From the NCBI RefSeq assembly GCF_000503215.1, contig NZ_AYTD01000011.1:544180-608179 (forward strand): a DNA stretch of 64,000 nt. Reading direction: 5' to 3'. The notes under the pieces were generated by a model that worked only from the letters and a program-made list of their open reading frames with translations, did no database searches and was not told the origin of the DNA. Source of the stretch: Pseudomonas canadensis (GTDB taxonomy: Bacteria > Pseudomonadota > Gammaproteobacteria > Pseudomonadales > Pseudomonadaceae). Both the position numbers and the translations under genes were made by a program. Below, piece after piece: positions 9,436 through 20,927 of this stretch; the stretch's first letter is position 1; each line of letters starts with the position of its first letter.

Positions 9436-11007
9436 ATGAACCTGATCGAAATCCGCGACCTCAGCGTCGCCTTCAGCGGCCAGACCGTGGTGCGCAACCT
9501 GAGCCTGGACGTTCGCCCCGGCGAGTGCCTGGCGCTGGTGGGCGAGTCGGGCTCGGGCAAGTCGGTGACTGCCCACTCGATCCTGCAACTGCTGCCCGAA
9601 GCCGGCACTGAAACCACCGGTTCTATCCAGTACCGCGGCCAGGAATTGATCGGCGCATCGGCGGCGACCCTGCAGAAGCTACGCGGTAACCGCATTGCGA
9701 TGATCTTCCAGGAGCCGATGACCTCCCTGAACCCGTTGCACAGCATCGAAAAGCAGATCGGCGAAACCCTGCTGTTGCACAAGGGCCTGGGTGGCAAGGC
9801 AGCCCAGGCGCGCATCCTGGAATTGCTTGACTTGGTGGGCATCCAGAAACCCCAGGAGCGGCTCAAGGCCTATCCTCATCAACTGTCCGGCGGGCAACGC
9901 CAGCGGGTAATGATCGCCATGGCCCTGGCCTGCGAGCCGGAACTGCTGATCGCTGACGAACCCACCACCGCGCTGGACGTGACCGTGCAGCGCAAGATCC
10001 TGTTGCTGCTCAAGTCCCTGCAACAACGCTTGGGCATGTCGCTGCTGCTGATCAGCCACGACCTCAATCTGGTGCGCAGCATCGCCCAGCGCGTGTGCGT
10101 GATGCGCGCAGGCGAGATTGTCGAGCAGGCCGACTGCCAGAGCCTGTTCAATGCGCCGCAACACCCGTATAGCCGCCTGCTGCTGGACGCCGAACCGGAC
10201 GGTGATGCGCTGTGCAGTGACGAACGCGAAACCGTTTTGCAGGTGGACGACCTGACCGTGCAGTTCCCCCTCGGCGGCGGGTTGTTCCGGCGCAAGACCT
10301 ACCTGCGTGCTGTAGACGGCATCAGCCTCAGCGTGCAACGCGGCAAGACCCTGGGGATTGTCGGCGAGTCCGGCTCGGGCAAATCCACCCTGGGCCAGGC
10401 GATCCTGCGGCTGCTGGACTCCACCGGCAGCATCCGCTTCCAGGGCGAAGCCCTCGACCCGCTGAATAACCAGCAGATGCGCCCATGGCGCAAGCAGATG
10501 CAGGTGGTGTTCCAGGACCCCTACGGCAGCCTCAGCCCACGCATGACCGTGGAGCAGATCATCAGCGAAGGCCTGGAGGTGCACGCGCCGTGCAGCCTGG
10601 CCGACCGCGATGCGCAGGTGATCCAGGTACTCAAGGATGTGGGCCTCGACCCTGCCAGCCGCCACCGTTACCCCCATGAATTCTCCGGCGGCCAGCGCCA
10701 ACGCATCGCCATCGCCCGCGCCTTGGTACTCAAGCCGGCACTGATGCTGCTCGACGAACCGACCTCGGCGCTCGACCGCACGGTACAAAAGCAAGTGGTG
10801 GCGTTGCTGCGCGAGCTGCAAGACAAGTACGGCCTGACTTACCTGTTTATCAGCCATGACCTGGCCGTGGTGCGCGCCATGGCCCATGACATGATCGTGA
10901 TCAAGGACGGCCAGGTGGTGGAGCGCGGCGCCAGCCATGAGGTGTTCGATGCACCGCAACATCCGTACACCAAAGAGCTGCTGGCAGCGGCGCATATTCC
11001 CTTATAA
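9436..11007 (+). CDS. yejF: Peptide ABC transporter ATPase YejF (two fused ATPase domains), copy 2
   Basis: This 523-aa double ABC ATPase is paralogous to the gene at 2927-4531. It has Walker A motifs GESGSGKS in both halves, signatures LSGGQRQRV and FSGGQRQRI, Walker B plus [12 protein letters not shown] and [12 protein letters not shown], and oligopeptide-type C-terminal extensions after each half ([16 protein letters not shown]). It energises the second importer. A REP half-site (AAGCCCGCTCCCACA) lies at 11010-11024, just past the stop, and the next gene begins 59 bases on, so the operon probably ends here. Confidence 0.94.
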   Translation: MNLIEIRDLSVAFSGQTVVRNLSLDVRPGECLALVGESGSGKSVTAHSILQLLPEAGTETTGSIQYRGQELIGASAATLQKLRGNRIAMIFQEPMTSLNPLHSIEKQIGETLLLHKGLGGKAAQARILELLDLVGIQKPQERLKAYPHQLSGGQRQRVMIAMALACEPELLIADEPTTALDVTVQRKILLLLKSLQQRLGMSLLLISHDLNLVRSIAQRVCVMRAGEIVEQADCQSLFNAPQHPYSRLLLDAEPDGDALCSDERETVLQVDDLTVQFPLGGGLFRRKTYLRAVDGISLSVQRGKTLGIVGESGSGKSTLGQAILRLLDSTGSIRFQGEALDPLNNQQMRPWRKQMQVVFQDPYGSLSPRMTVEQIISEGLEVHAPCSLADRDAQVIQVLKDVGLDPASRHRYPHEFSGGQRQRIAIARALVLKPALMLLDEPTSALDRTVQKQVVALLRELQDKYGLTYLFISHDLAVVRAMAHDMIVIKDGQVVERGASHEVFDAPQHPYTKELLAAAHIPL

Positions 11008-11066
11008 ACAAGCCCGCTCCCACAAGGATCGCGACTCCATGTCCAATTTGTGTTGGTAGCCTAAAC

Positions 11067-12476
11067 ATGAACATCACCGATAACCTCAAGGACTATCAGC
11101 AGGTGCGTGGCCTGGCAATCCAGTCGCTGTTCGAGATCATCGAGCAGTCCAGCGAAGGCACGGTGATTGTCGACCGCGACGCCAATATCGTGTGGATGAA
11201 CGAGCGCTACGCCAAGCGTTTCGGCCTCAAGAGCGCCGACGAAGCCATCGGCCAGCCGTGTGAACAGGTAATCTCCAACAGTCTGTTACGCCAGGTGGTG
11301 CGCAACGACCAGCCGATCCTGCTGGATATCCAGGACACGCCCAAAGGCCCGTTGGTGGTGATGCGTTTGCCGATCCACAACGACGCAGGCGCGGTGATCG
11401 GCGCGATTGGTTTTGCGCTGTTCGATGAACTGCGCAACCTGTCCCCGTTGATTGAGCGTTACTTGAGCATGCAGCAGGAACTGGCCTCGACGCGCTCCTT
11501 GCTGCGTTCGCGCCAGAGCAAATACAACTTCGCGCACTTTATCGGCACCAGCGCCGCCAGCCTCGAAGTCAAACGCCGTGCGCGACGTAGTGCCAGCGCC
11601 GAATCGCCGGTGTTACTGCTGGGCGAGACTGGCACCGGCAAGGAATTGCTCGCCCAGGCAATTCACGGCGCCTCAAGCCGTGCGCACAAGGCATTTGTCA
11701 GTATCAACAGTGCAGCGATTCCCGCTGACCTGCTGGAAGCCGAGTTCTTCGGCACCGCGCCGGGTGCGTTTACCGGCGCCGACCGCAAGGGCCGTCCGGG
11801 CAAATTCCAGATTGCCCAGGGCGGCACGTTGTTCCTCGATGAAATCGGCGACATGCCCCTGCCGTTGCAAAGCAAATTGCTGCGGGTGTTGCAGGAAAAG
11901 GAATTCGAGCCGGTCGGCTCCAATGAAATGCTGCACAGCGATGTGCGGGTGATCGCGGCCACGTCGATGGACCTGGAAGCGGCGATCAAACGGGGCGAGT
12001 TCCGCGCCGACCTGTATTACCGGCTGAACGTGCTGCCGATCCAGGTGCCGCCATTGCGTGAGCGGCTGGAGGACATTCCGGCGTTGAGCGAGGCGATTCT
12101 TGAGGAGTTGCGCAGCCAGCATGAGTTGGACCGTGAAGCCTTGGCGCTGCTGGCGCAGCATGCGTGGCCGGGGAACATCCGTGAGCTGCGCAACGTATTG
12201 GAGCGCGCGGCGCTGCTGAGTGATGACCTGGTGCTGAATGCCGGGGAGATCCGGGCGGCGATCGGCACCTTTACGCCGGTGGAGCGTAGCAGCGCGGTAG
12301 CGGCGGTTGAGGGAGAAAGCTTCAGCGCAGCGCGTGAGCGGTTTGATCGGCAGGTGATCGGCACGGCGTTGCGGGCCTGTGAGGGGAATGTGGTGGAAGC
12401 GGCCAAACGGTTGGGGCTCGGGCGGTCGACGTTGTACAAGAAAATGGTGGCGCTGGGTCTCACTCAGTCTCAATAA
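11067..12476 (+). CDS. hbcR: Sigma-54-dependent activator of 3-hydroxybutyrate catabolism (PA2005/HbcR-like)
   Basis: This enhancer-binding protein has 469 aa. An N-terminal PAS domain (residues ~15-125) probably senses the inducer. The AAA+ domain carries Walker A GETGTGKE (~185-192), the sigma-54 contact loop GAFTGA (~233-238), Walker B TLFLDEIGDMP (~254-264) and R-finger region RADLYYRLNVLPI. A Fis-type HTH lies at the C-terminus (EAAKRLGLGRSTLYKKM). Its position upstream of a permease, bdhA and acetoacetyl-CoA synthetase matches P. aeruginosa PA2005, known to activate (R)-3-hydroxybutyrate use with RpoN. The assignment to that function rests on this context. Two similar dyads and a -24/-12 promoter downstream fit its role. 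Confidence 0.85.
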   Translation: MNITDNLKDYQQVRGLAIQSLFEIIEQSSEGTVIVDRDANIVWMNERYAKRFGLKSADEAIGQPCEQVISNSLLRQVVRNDQPILLDIQDTPKGPLVVMRLPIHNDAGAVIGAIGFALFDELRNLSPLIERYLSMQQELASTRSLLRSRQSKYNFAHFIGTSAASLEVKRRARRSASAESPVLLLGETGTGKELLAQAIHGASSRAHKAFVSINSAAIPADLLEAEFFGTAPGAFTGADRKGRPGKFQIAQGGTLFLDEIGDMPLPLQSKLLRVLQEKEFEPVGSNEMLHSDVRVIAATSMDLEAAIKRGEFRADLYYRLNVLPIQVPPLRERLEDIPALSEAILEELRSQHELDREALALLAQHAWPGNIRELRNVLERAALLSDDLVLNAGEIRAAIGTFTPVERSSAVAAVEGESFSAARERFDRQVIGTALRACEGNVVEAAKRLGLGRSTLYKKMVALGLTQSQ

Positions 12477-12482
12477 AGAGAC
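12467..12482. promoter_or_regulatory. Dyad GTCTC-N6-GAGAC, candidate activator site 1
   Basis: A perfect 5+5 dyad spans the stop codon of the sigma-54 activator gene, about 208 bases before the -24 element. It shares AGTCTCAA and the six-base spacing with the dyad at 12612. There is no T tract, so it is not a good terminator. Its role as an upstream activator sequence is inferred. Confidence 0.45.
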
Positions 12483-12508
12483 ACAATTCTACATACGAAG
12501 ACATTCCC

Positions 12509-12598
12509 ATGTGGGAGCGGGCGTGCTCGCGAATACGGTGTGCCAGCCGCCTAATTCTTGGCTGATACCCGTATTCGCGAGCAAGCCCGCCCCCACAT
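12509..12598. repeat. REP doublet (TGTGGGAGCGGGC family)
   Basis: The inverted arms TGTGGGAGCGGGCGTGCTCG and GCGAGCAAGCCCGCCCCCAC flank a ~40-base spacer. The doublet lies between the two candidate activator dyads. Confidence 0.85.
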
Positions 12599-12611
12599 TA
12601 GATCTTCATGA

Positions 12612-12627
12612 GTCTCAAATATGGGAC
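12612..12627. promoter_or_regulatory. Dyad GTCTC-N6-GGGAC, candidate activator site 2
   Basis: A near-perfect copy of the 12467 dyad, placed ~63 bases before the -24 element, which is a usual distance for an enhancer-binding protein. Assignment to the adjacent activator is inference. Confidence 0.5.
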
Positions 12628-12688
12628 AAATCTGATAGCGTCAATCCAATCGCCGTAATTTATTCATATATTTCAGACACTTAGCTAA

Positions 12689-12705
12689 TTGGCACATATC
12701 TCGCT
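12689..12705 (+). promoter_or_regulatory. Sigma-54 (-24/-12) promoter
   Basis: TTGGCAC then ATATC then TCGCT. The invariant GG (12691-12692) and GC (12703-12704) are exactly ten bases apart, matching the RpoN consensus TGGCAC-N5-TTGCW in all but one position of the -12 box. It lies 57 bases upstream of the permease ATG. The start of transcription is expected near 12716. Confidence 0.82.
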
Positions 12706-12761
12706 ATAGCCCTCCTCCAAAGCCTCACCCCACAAAAATAACAATCCGATGGAGACACACC

Positions 12762-14153
12762 ATGAGTGTGATCATTGCCCTGGCAGCGCTCGCGTTGCTG
12801 ATGCTGGCTGCCTACCGTGGCTATAGCGTTATCCTGTTTGCCCCCATCGCCGCGCTCGGCGCTGTATTGCTTACCGATCCGTCCGCCGTCGCACCCGCCT
12901 TTACCGGGGTGTTCATGGAGAAGATGGTCGGTTTTATCAAACTGTATTTCCCGGTGTTCCTGCTCGGCGCGGTGTTCGGCAAGCTGATCGAGCTGTCGGG
13001 ATTTTCGCGCTCCATTGTCGCTGCCGCGATCGGTCTGCTCGGCACGCGTCAGGCGATGCTCGTGATCGTGCTGGTCTGCGCCCTGCTCACCTACGGCGGC
13101 GTGTCGCTGTTCGTGGTGGTGTTTGCGGTGTACCCGTTCGCGGCGGAGATGTTCCGCCAGAGCAATATCCCGAAACGCCTGATCCCGGCAACCATCGCCC
13201 TCGGCGCGTTCTCGTTCACCATGGACGCGCTGCCCGGCACGCCACAGATCCAGAACATCATCCCCAGCACCTTTTTCAACACCACCGCCTGGGCGGCGCC
13301 GTGGCTGGGCCTGATCGGCACGATCTTCGTGTTTTGCGCCGGCATGCTGTACCTGGCGCGCCAACGCAACAAGGCGCAACGGGCCGGTGAAGGCTACGGT
13401 ACCGAACTGCGCAACGAGCCGGAAACCGCCGATAACCTGGCACTGCCCAACCCGTGGATCGCGCTGTCACCACTGATCCTGGTGGGTGTGATGAACCTGT
13501 TGTTCACGCACTGGATCCCGCAGTGGTACGGCAAGACCCACAGCCTTGCCCTGCCAGGCATGACCACCCCGGTAACCACCGAAATCGCCAAGCTCACCGC
13601 GATCTGGGCGGTGCAGGCGGCATTGCTGGTGGGGATTATCGTGGTGCTGGTGTTCGGCTTCTCGGCAATCAAAAGCAAGCTCGCCGAAGGCAGCAAGAGC
13701 GCGGTCAGCGGCGCGTTGCTGGCGGCAATGAACACCGCGTCCGAATACGGCTTTGGTGCCGTGATCGCCTCGCTGCCAGGCTTTCTGGTGCTGGCGGACT
13801 GGCTCAAGGGCATCCCCAACCCGCTGGTCAACGAAGCGATCACCGTGACCCTGCTGGCCGGCATCACCGGCTCCGCGTCGGGCGGCATGAGCATCGCCCT
13901 GGCGGCCATGTCCGAGAGCTTTATTTCGGCGGCCCATGCGGCCAATATCCCCCTTGAAGTGCTGCACCGCGTCGCGGCCATGGCCAGCGGCGGCATGGAC
14001 ACCCTGCCCCACAACGGCGCGGTGATCACGCTGCTGGCGGTCACTGGCCTGACGCACCGCGAAGCCTACAAGGACATTTTCGGCATCACGATTATCAAGA
14101 CCCTCGCGGTGTTCGTGGTGATCGGTACTTTCTACGCCACCGGCATTGTGTGA
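12762..14153 (+). CDS. GntP-family permease, probable 3-hydroxybutyrate/short-chain acid importer
   Basis: This 463-aa inner-membrane protein has ~12 hydrophobic segments and belongs to the GntP/DctM-like group that carries gluconate and short-chain hydroxy acids. Visible features are MSVIIALAALALLMLAAYRG at the N-terminus, the TYGGVSLFVVVFAVYPFA segment, and the late AGITGSASGGMSIAL and DTLPHNGAVITLL motifs that line the transport path in this family. It is the first gene after the sigma-54 promoter and directly precedes bdhA (7-base gap). Hydroxybutyrate as substrate is inferred from the operon. Confidence 0.88.
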   Translation: MSVIIALAALALLMLAAYRGYSVILFAPIAALGAVLLTDPSAVAPAFTGVFMEKMVGFIKLYFPVFLLGAVFGKLIELSGFSRSIVAAAIGLLGTRQAMLVIVLVCALLTYGGVSLFVVVFAVYPFAAEMFRQSNIPKRLIPATIALGAFSFTMDALPGTPQIQNIIPSTFFNTTAWAAPWLGLIGTIFVFCAGMLYLARQRNKAQRAGEGYGTELRNEPETADNLALPNPWIALSPLILVGVMNLLFTHWIPQWYGKTHSLALPGMTTPVTTEIAKLTAIWAVQAALLVGIIVVLVFGFSAIKSKLAEGSKSAVSGALLAAMNTASEYGFGAVIASLPGFLVLADWLKGIPNPLVNEAITVTLLAGITGSASGGMSIALAAMSESFISAAHAANIPLEVLHRVAAMASGGMDTLPHNGAVITLLAVTGLTHREAYKDIFGITIIKTLAVFVVIGTFYATGIV

Positions 14154-14160
14154 GGTTTTC

Positions 14161-14934
14161 ATGACGACATTGAACGGCAAGACCGCCCTGGTCACCGGCT
14201 CCACCAGCGGCATCGGCTTAGGGATTGCACTGAGCCTGGCCAAGGCCGGCGCCAACCTGATCCTCAACGGCTTCGGCGACGCCAGCGCGGTGATCGCCCA
14301 GGTTCAGGCTTTCGGCGGCAAGGTCGGCCATCATCCGGCCGACGTCAGCGACCCGGCGCAGATCGCCGACATGATCGCCTACGCCGAGCATGAATTCGGC
14401 GGCGTGGATATCCTGGTGAACAACGCCGGCATCCAACATGTGGCGGCAGTGGAAGACTTCCCGGCGGAGCGCTGGGACTCGATCATTGCGATCAACCTGT
14501 CGTCGGTGTTCCACAGCACACGCTTGAGCTTGCCGGGCATGAAAGCCAAGGGCTGGGGGCGTATCGTCAATATCGCCTCGGTGCATGGCCAGGTCGGCTC
14601 GGTGGGCAAGGCCGCGTATGTGGCAGCCAAGCACGGCGTGATTGGTTTGACCAAGGTCGTCGGCCTGGAAACCGCTACCAGTAACGTCACCTGCAACGCC
14701 ATCTGCCCCGGCTGGGTGCTGACGCCGCTGGTGCAAAAACAGATCGACGATCGCGCGGCCACCGGCGTGGACCCGCAGCAGGCGCAGCATGATCTGCTGG
14801 CGGAGAAGCAGCCGTCCCTGGAGTTTGTCACGCCGCCGCAATTGGGCGAGCTGGTGCTGTTCTTGTGCAGCGAAGCCGGCAGCCAGGTGCGCGGCGCGGC
14901 GTGGAATATCGACGGCGGCTGGCTGGCACAATAA
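14161..14934 (+). CDS. bdhA: D-3-hydroxybutyrate dehydrogenase
   Basis: This short-chain dehydrogenase (257 aa) oxidises D-3-hydroxybutyrate to acetoacetate with NAD. It has the Rossmann motif TGSTSGIGLG (~12-21), NNAGIQH, a catalytic Ser in NIASVHGQ (~140), and Tyr153/Lys157 in YVAAKHG. The family pattern GWVLTPLVQKQI follows, and the C-terminus is GAAWNIDGGW. ATG 14161 is preceded by GAGG; an upstream in-frame ATG at 14146 overlaps the permease gene. Its product is the substrate of the next enzyme. Confidence 0.94.
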   Translation: MTTLNGKTALVTGSTSGIGLGIALSLAKAGANLILNGFGDASAVIAQVQAFGGKVGHHPADVSDPAQIADMIAYAEHEFGGVDILVNNAGIQHVAAVEDFPAERWDSIIAINLSSVFHSTRLSLPGMKAKGWGRIVNIASVHGQVGSVGKAAYVAAKHGVIGLTKVVGLETATSNVTCNAICPGWVLTPLVQKQIDDRAATGVDPQQAQHDLLAEKQPSLEFVTPPQLGELVLFLCSEAGSQVRGAAWNIDGGWLAQ

Positions 14935-14947
14935 CAGGAGGCCCACT

Positions 14948-16906
<1,959 letters not shown>

Positions 16907-16942
16907 AAGGCTTCAGCCCTGACGCACTCATTTTAAGACAAA

Positions 16943-16968
16943 CCCCGAATGCATGCTATTTTTCGGGG
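16943..16968 (+). terminator. Weak hairpin after aacS, possible terminator
   Basis: CCCCGAA (16943-16949) pairs with TTCGGGG (16962-16968). No T tract follows on this strand. It is placed where the hydroxybutyrate operon should end. Confidence 0.35.
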
Positions 16969-17041
16969 GTAGTCAGCCATTCCCAAGTCACGGGATAATG
17001 GGTGTTGTCATCTTTCAAAGCGTTACGCTCAGGGCTTTTTC

Positions 17042-19537
17042 ATGATTGGAACATCCACCGGTAGCGAAGCCGCCGCATTGATTGCGCGGCTGGACTGGGC
17101 GCAAAGCCCGCTCGGTGAGACCAGTGGTTGGCCGCAAAGCCTGCGCACCGCCGTGGATATCGTCGTCCACTCGCCGATGCCGATGCTCCTGCTGTGGGGC
17201 GACCAACTCACGCAACTCTACAACGACGGCTTCGCCCAGTTGGCCGGCAACAAACATCCTGAAGCAATGGGGCAGCCGACGCATCAGACCTGGCCGGAGC
17301 TGGAAGGCTTTACCGCGCCGATCTATGACGCCGTACTCAGCGGCCAGGTGCGCACCTTCAGCGAGCAGCGTTTCGTGCTGCAGCGCAACAATCGCGACAC
17401 GGAAATCTGGCTGGACCTGACCTACAGCCCGATCCGCGATGAAAGCACCCGAGTGGCCGGCATCCTCGTCACCGCCATCGAAACCAACGAACGCCGCAGA
17501 GCCCAGCACAACACCGAGCAACGCTTGCAGTTGGCCCTGGCCGCCACCGACGCGGTAGGCACCTGGGATTGGGATATCGGTGAAGACCGCTTTATCGCCG
17601 ACGCGCATTTCGCCTACCTGCACGGCGTCAACCCCAGCGATGCGCGCCTGTTGCCGATCAGCGACTACCTGCACGGGGTACACCCTGAAGACCGTGGCAT
17701 GGTGGCGCGCAGTATCAAGCACTGCATCACCTTCGGCACCGAGTACGCCGAGGAATACCGCCTGTTGCAGGCCGATGGCCAGATACGCTGGGTGTTCGCC
17801 CGTGGCCGCTGCTACAAGGATCATCAAGGTCGGCCGACACGGTTCCTCGGGGCCGCGCTAGACCTGACCGAGCGCAAACACACCGAACAGGCCCTGCGCC
17901 AGAGCCAGACCGAGTTGCAGCTGATCATCAACGCCATGCCGGTGCTGATCGGTTACGTCGACCATGAACAGCGCTTTCGCCTGAACAACAGCGCGTACCT
18001 GGAGTGGTACGGCATGACGCCCCAGGAGCTGTACGGCAAGACCATCCGCGAAGTACTCGGCGACGAGGTGTATGCCGGACGTGAAGACAAGATCGCCGCC
18101 GCGCTCAAGGGCAAGGCGTGCAGCTTCATGACCATTACTCCGCACCACGACGGCCGCCCACGCCACGCCTTGATGAAGTACCTGCCGCGCTTCAGCACTG
18201 ACGGCTCGGTGAATGGTTTCTACATTTTTGTGATCGATGAGACTGAACGCAAACTCACCGAAGAAGCCCTGCGTCACCTCAACGAAAACCTTGAAGAACG
18301 CGTAGCCCAACGCACCCAGGCCCTGGCCGAAGCCAACCAGCGCCTGCAAAACGAGATGTACGAGCGCGAGCGCGCCGAAGATGCACTGCGCCATGCGCAG
18401 AAGATGGAGGCCGTCGGCCAGCTCACCGGCGGCATTGCCCACGACTTCAACAATATGCTCACTGGCATCATCGGCAGCCTGGACCTGATGCAGCGTTATA
18501 TCGCTGCCGGGCGCAGTGACGAGATCGGTCGTTTTACTGACGCGGCGGTGTCCTCAGCCCATCGCGCCGCCGCCCTCACCCACCGTTTGCTGGCGTTCTC
18601 GCGCCGACAGTCGCTGGACCGGCGCCCGCTGGATCCGAACCAGTTGGTCGCCTCGCTGGAAGACTTGTTCCGGCGCACCAAAGGCGCGCACATCGCGCTC
18701 AAGGTACAACTGGGCCACGACATCTGGCCGGTGAACACCGACGCCAGCCAACTGGAAAACGCTCTGCTCAACCTGGTGATCAACGCCCGCGACGCCATGC
18801 CCGACGGCGGTGAAATCCTGATAGAAACCGCCAATAGCTACCTGGACGGCACCGACATCGCCACCCTTGAACCGGTCAAGGCTGGCGACTACGTGATGCT
18901 CGGTGTGTGCGACAACGGCACCGGCATGGCACCGAAGATTCTGGCCAAGGCTTTCGATCCCTTTTTCACCACCAAGCCCATCGGCCAAGGCACCGGCCTG
19001 GGGCTGTCGATGATCTATGGCTTTGCCCAACAGTCCGGCGGCCACGTGACCATTCATAGCGAACCGGGCCAGGGCACCTGCGTGCGTCTGTACCTGCCGC
19101 GCCTGTATGGCACTGCACTGGAAAGCAGTTTGCCCGCCAGCCTCGGTGAAGCCCCGGTGGCCCTGGCCGGTGAAGCCGTGGTGGTGGTCGAAGACGACCC
19201 GGCGGTGCGCATGCTGGTGGTCAATGTGCTCGATGAACTGGGCTACACGGCCCACCAGGCGGCGGATGCACGGGCGGCACTGCCGCTGCTGGAGTCGGAT
19301 TTGCGTGTGGACTTACTGGTCACCGATGTCGGACTGCCGGGCATGAATGGCCGGCAACTGGCAGAGATCGCACGCCAACACCGCCCTGGACTGCGCGTAT
19401 TGTTCATGACCGGTTACGCGGAAAAAGCCGCTGAGCGCCAGGGCTTTCTGGAGGACGGCATGGACATGGTGGCCAAGCCGTTTTCCATCGACCTGCTGGC
19501 CACGAAAATCCGCAGCATGATCAGCGTGGTTGAATGA
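17042..19537 (+). CDS. Orphan hybrid sensor histidine kinase (PAS-PAS-HisKA-HATPase-REC)
   Basis: This 831-aa protein has no membrane segments, so it is probably cytosolic. In order it shows an N-terminal PAS/GAF-like region (1-150), a PAS with PAC (~165-280), a second PAS (~285-410), a coiled coil ([19 protein letters not shown]), an H box GGIAHDFNN (His ~467), an N box [12 protein letters not shown] boxes DNGTGM and GTGLGLSM, and a C-terminal receiver whose Asp lies in [13 protein letters not shown] (~762). The H box is of the HPK4 type. No partner regulator is adjacent and the signal is unknown. An AGGG site precedes ATG 17042. Confidence 0.92.
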   Translation: MIGTSTGSEAAALIARLDWAQSPLGETSGWPQSLRTAVDIVVHSPMPMLLLWGDQLTQLYNDGFAQLAGNKHPEAMGQPTHQTWPELEGFTAPIYDAVLSGQVRTFSEQRFVLQRNNRDTEIWLDLTYSPIRDESTRVAGILVTAIETNERRRAQHNTEQRLQLALAATDAVGTWDWDIGEDRFIADAHFAYLHGVNPSDARLLPISDYLHGVHPEDRGMVARSIKHCITFGTEYAEEYRLLQADGQIRWVFARGRCYKDHQGRPTRFLGAALDLTERKHTEQALRQSQTELQLIINAMPVLIGYVDHEQRFRLNNSAYLEWYGMTPQELYGKTIREVLGDEVYAGREDKIAAALKGKACSFMTITPHHDGRPRHALMKYLPRFSTDGSVNGFYIFVIDETERKLTEEALRHLNENLEERVAQRTQALAEANQRLQNEMYERERAEDALRHAQKMEAVGQLTGGIAHDFNNMLTGIIGSLDLMQRYIAAGRSDEIGRFTDAAVSSAHRAAALTHRLLAFSRRQSLDRRPLDPNQLVASLEDLFRRTKGAHIALKVQLGHDIWPVNTDASQLENALLNLVINARDAMPDGGEILIETANSYLDGTDIATLEPVKAGDYVMLGVCDNGTGMAPKILAKAFDPFFTTKPIGQGTGLGLSMIYGFAQQSGGHVTIHSEPGQGTCVRLYLPRLYGTALESSLPASLGEAPVALAGEAVVVVEDDPAVRMLVVNVLDELGYTAHQAADARAALPLLESDLRVDLLVTDVGLPGMNGRQLAEIARQHRPGLRVLFMTGYAEKAAERQGFLEDGMDMVAKPFSIDLLATKIRSMISVVE

Positions 19538-19582
19538 GTTCAGGCATAATCGCGCGCCGTTGCACGTACCTGGTAGAGATCA

Positions 19583-19858
19583 ATGAAAGCCCAAGCCCGT
19601 CATATCCTGGTGAAAACCAGCGAAGAAGCCGAACAACTCAAGCAGCGCATCGCCAAGGGCGAAGCCTTTGATGTGCTGGCCAAGAAGTACTCCACTTGCC
19701 CGTCCGGCAAGCGCGGCGGCGATCTGGGTGAAGTGCGGCCAGGGCAAATGGTGGGGGCGATTGATGCGGTGATCTTCAAGAAGCCGGTGAAGGTGGTTCA
19801 CGGGCCGATCAAGAGCAAGTTCGGGTATCACCTGGTGCAGGTGTTCTACCGCGATTGA
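19583..19858 (+). CDS. Peptidylprolyl isomerase, single-domain parvulin (second copy)
   Basis: This 91-aa protein is a lone parvulin domain: QARHILVKT at the start, CPSGKRGGDLGEVRPGQMV, and FGYHLVQVFYRD at the end. It has no signal peptide. It is a paralogue of the PpiC at 5071-5352, and the two share the RHILV, CPS, GG.LG and FGYHL anchors. It lies alone between the hybrid kinase and the convergent kdgK cluster. A specific client is not indicated. Confidence 0.93.
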   Translation: MKAQARHILVKTSEEAEQLKQRIAKGEAFDVLAKKYSTCPSGKRGGDLGEVRPGQMVGAIDAVIFKKPVKVVHGPIKSKFGYHLVQVFYRD

Positions 19859-19867
19859 TCAACACCC

Positions 19868-19901
19868 CTCTGTAGGAGCCGGCAAGCCGGCTGCTACAGA
19901 G
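19868..19901. repeat. Single REP palindrome between convergent genes
   Basis: A near-perfect 16-bp palindrome (CTCTGTAG.AGCCGGC with its complement; one G-G mismatch, AA loop) of the TGTAGGAGCCGGC family. It lies 10 bases past the parvulin stop and 7 bases before the kdgK stop, so it may act as a terminator in both directions. Confidence 0.8.
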
Positions 19902-19907
19902 GCGGTG

Positions 19908-20816
19908 TCAGGCTTGGGGAATGAGTGCGCCGGGTACTTGGATGACCCGACTGGCCAGCCGATGCCCGGCCAGCGCAGCTTCCTCCGGCGAGCCACCCTT
20001 GAGCCGGCTGGCCAAATACGCCGCACTGAACGAATCCCCCGCCGCTGTCGTATCCACCACCTTTTCCACCTTCAGCGCCGGCACGGCAAAGCGCTCGCCC
20101 TTGCAACGAATCAGGCATTCATCCGCCCCACGCTTAAGCACCACCTCTTCAATCCCCGGATACGCCGCGAACACTTGTTCACTGTCGGCATAACCAAACA
20201 ACGCACGCTCGTCATCTTCGGTCAACAAGGCGATATCCACCTCGGCCAAGACACGGTGATACGCCGTGCGGGCCGCTTCAACACTGGCCCAAAGACGCGG
20301 CCGATAGTTGTTGTCGAACACCACCTTGCCCCCTCGCCGACGGGTCTCGACCAAGGTTTGCAGCAAACGCTCACGGCCGATGTCACCCAACACCGCCAGG
20401 GTGATGCCGCTGAAATACACCACGTCGTAGTCCGGCAAAGCGGCCAGGATCGGCTCGGCGGCGGGCGTGGTGAAACAGTCACGCACAGCGGCTTCGTTGC
20501 GCCAGTAGAGAAATTTTCGTTCGCCATTGGCGTCGGTCTGGATGCAGTACAAACCCGGCAAACGTCCAGGCAAGTGCTGGACCATGCCCAGGCCCAGGCC
20601 TTCCTGCGCCCATTGCTGACACATGGCATCGCTGAAGCTGTCATCGCCCAGGGCAGTGACGTAGTCGACGTGGCCGGTAGCGCCCAGTTCGCGGCGCAGG
20701 TACACCGCCGCGTTCAAGGTGTCGCCACCGAAGCTCTGGTGCAGGCTGCCGTCAGCGCGGTGTTGCAGTTCGATCATGCATTCGCCGATCAGGGCGATGC
20801 GGGGTTGGGTGGTCAT
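19908..20816 (-). CDS. kdgK: 2-dehydro-3-deoxygluconokinase (KDG kinase)
   Basis: This PfkB-family sugar kinase (302 aa) makes KDPG from 2-keto-3-deoxygluconate, feeding the Entner-Doudoroff aldolase. It follows E. coli KdgK closely: IALIGECMIEL, GGDTLNAAVYL, LPGLYCIQTD, YWRNEAAV, FDNNYRPRLWAS, VLKRGADECL and the PfkB signature DTTAAGDSF (255-263, catalytic Asp 261). ATG 20816 is chosen because the longer frame runs into a REP repeat. It is the last gene of a minus-strand cluster whose PLP enzyme could supply KDG. Confidence 0.94.
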   Translation of the reverse strand: MTTQPRIALIGECMIELQHRADGSLHQSFGGDTLNAAVYLRRELGATGHVDYVTALGDDSFSDAMCQQWAQEGLGLGMVQHLPGRLPGLYCIQTDANGERKFLYWRNEAAVRDCFTTPAAEPILAALPDYDVVYFSGITLAVLGDIGRERLLQTLVETRRRGGKVVFDNNYRPRLWASVEAARTAYHRVLAEVDIALLTEDDERALFGYADSEQVFAAYPGIEEVVLKRGADECLIRCKGERFAVPALKVEKVVDTTAAGDSFSAAYLASRLKGGSPEEAALAGHRLASRVIQVPGALIPQA

Positions 20817-20844
20817 GGCGATTATCTCGGTTGGGGCTGATGGC

Positions 20845-20916
20845 CCCTTCGCGAGCAAGCCCGCTCCCACATTTGGAATGCATTTCAAGTGTGGGAGCGG
20901 GCTTGCTCGCGAAGGG
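20845..20916. repeat. REP doublet (TGTGGGAGCGGGC family), almost perfect
   Basis: A 72-base inverted repeat with arms of about 28 bases, from CCCTTCGCGAGCAAGCCCGC to its complement ending GCGAAGGG, with a short AT-rich centre. It lies between the PLP-enzyme gene and kdgK, inside the presumed operon. Confidence 0.92.
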
Positions 20917-20927
20917 AGCGACGCGGT

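Noticed and set aside
12467..12482. Terminator for the sigma-54 activator gene
   Set aside because: The 5-bp stem overlaps the stop codon and has no T tract; its similarity to the dyad at 12612 suits a protein site better.
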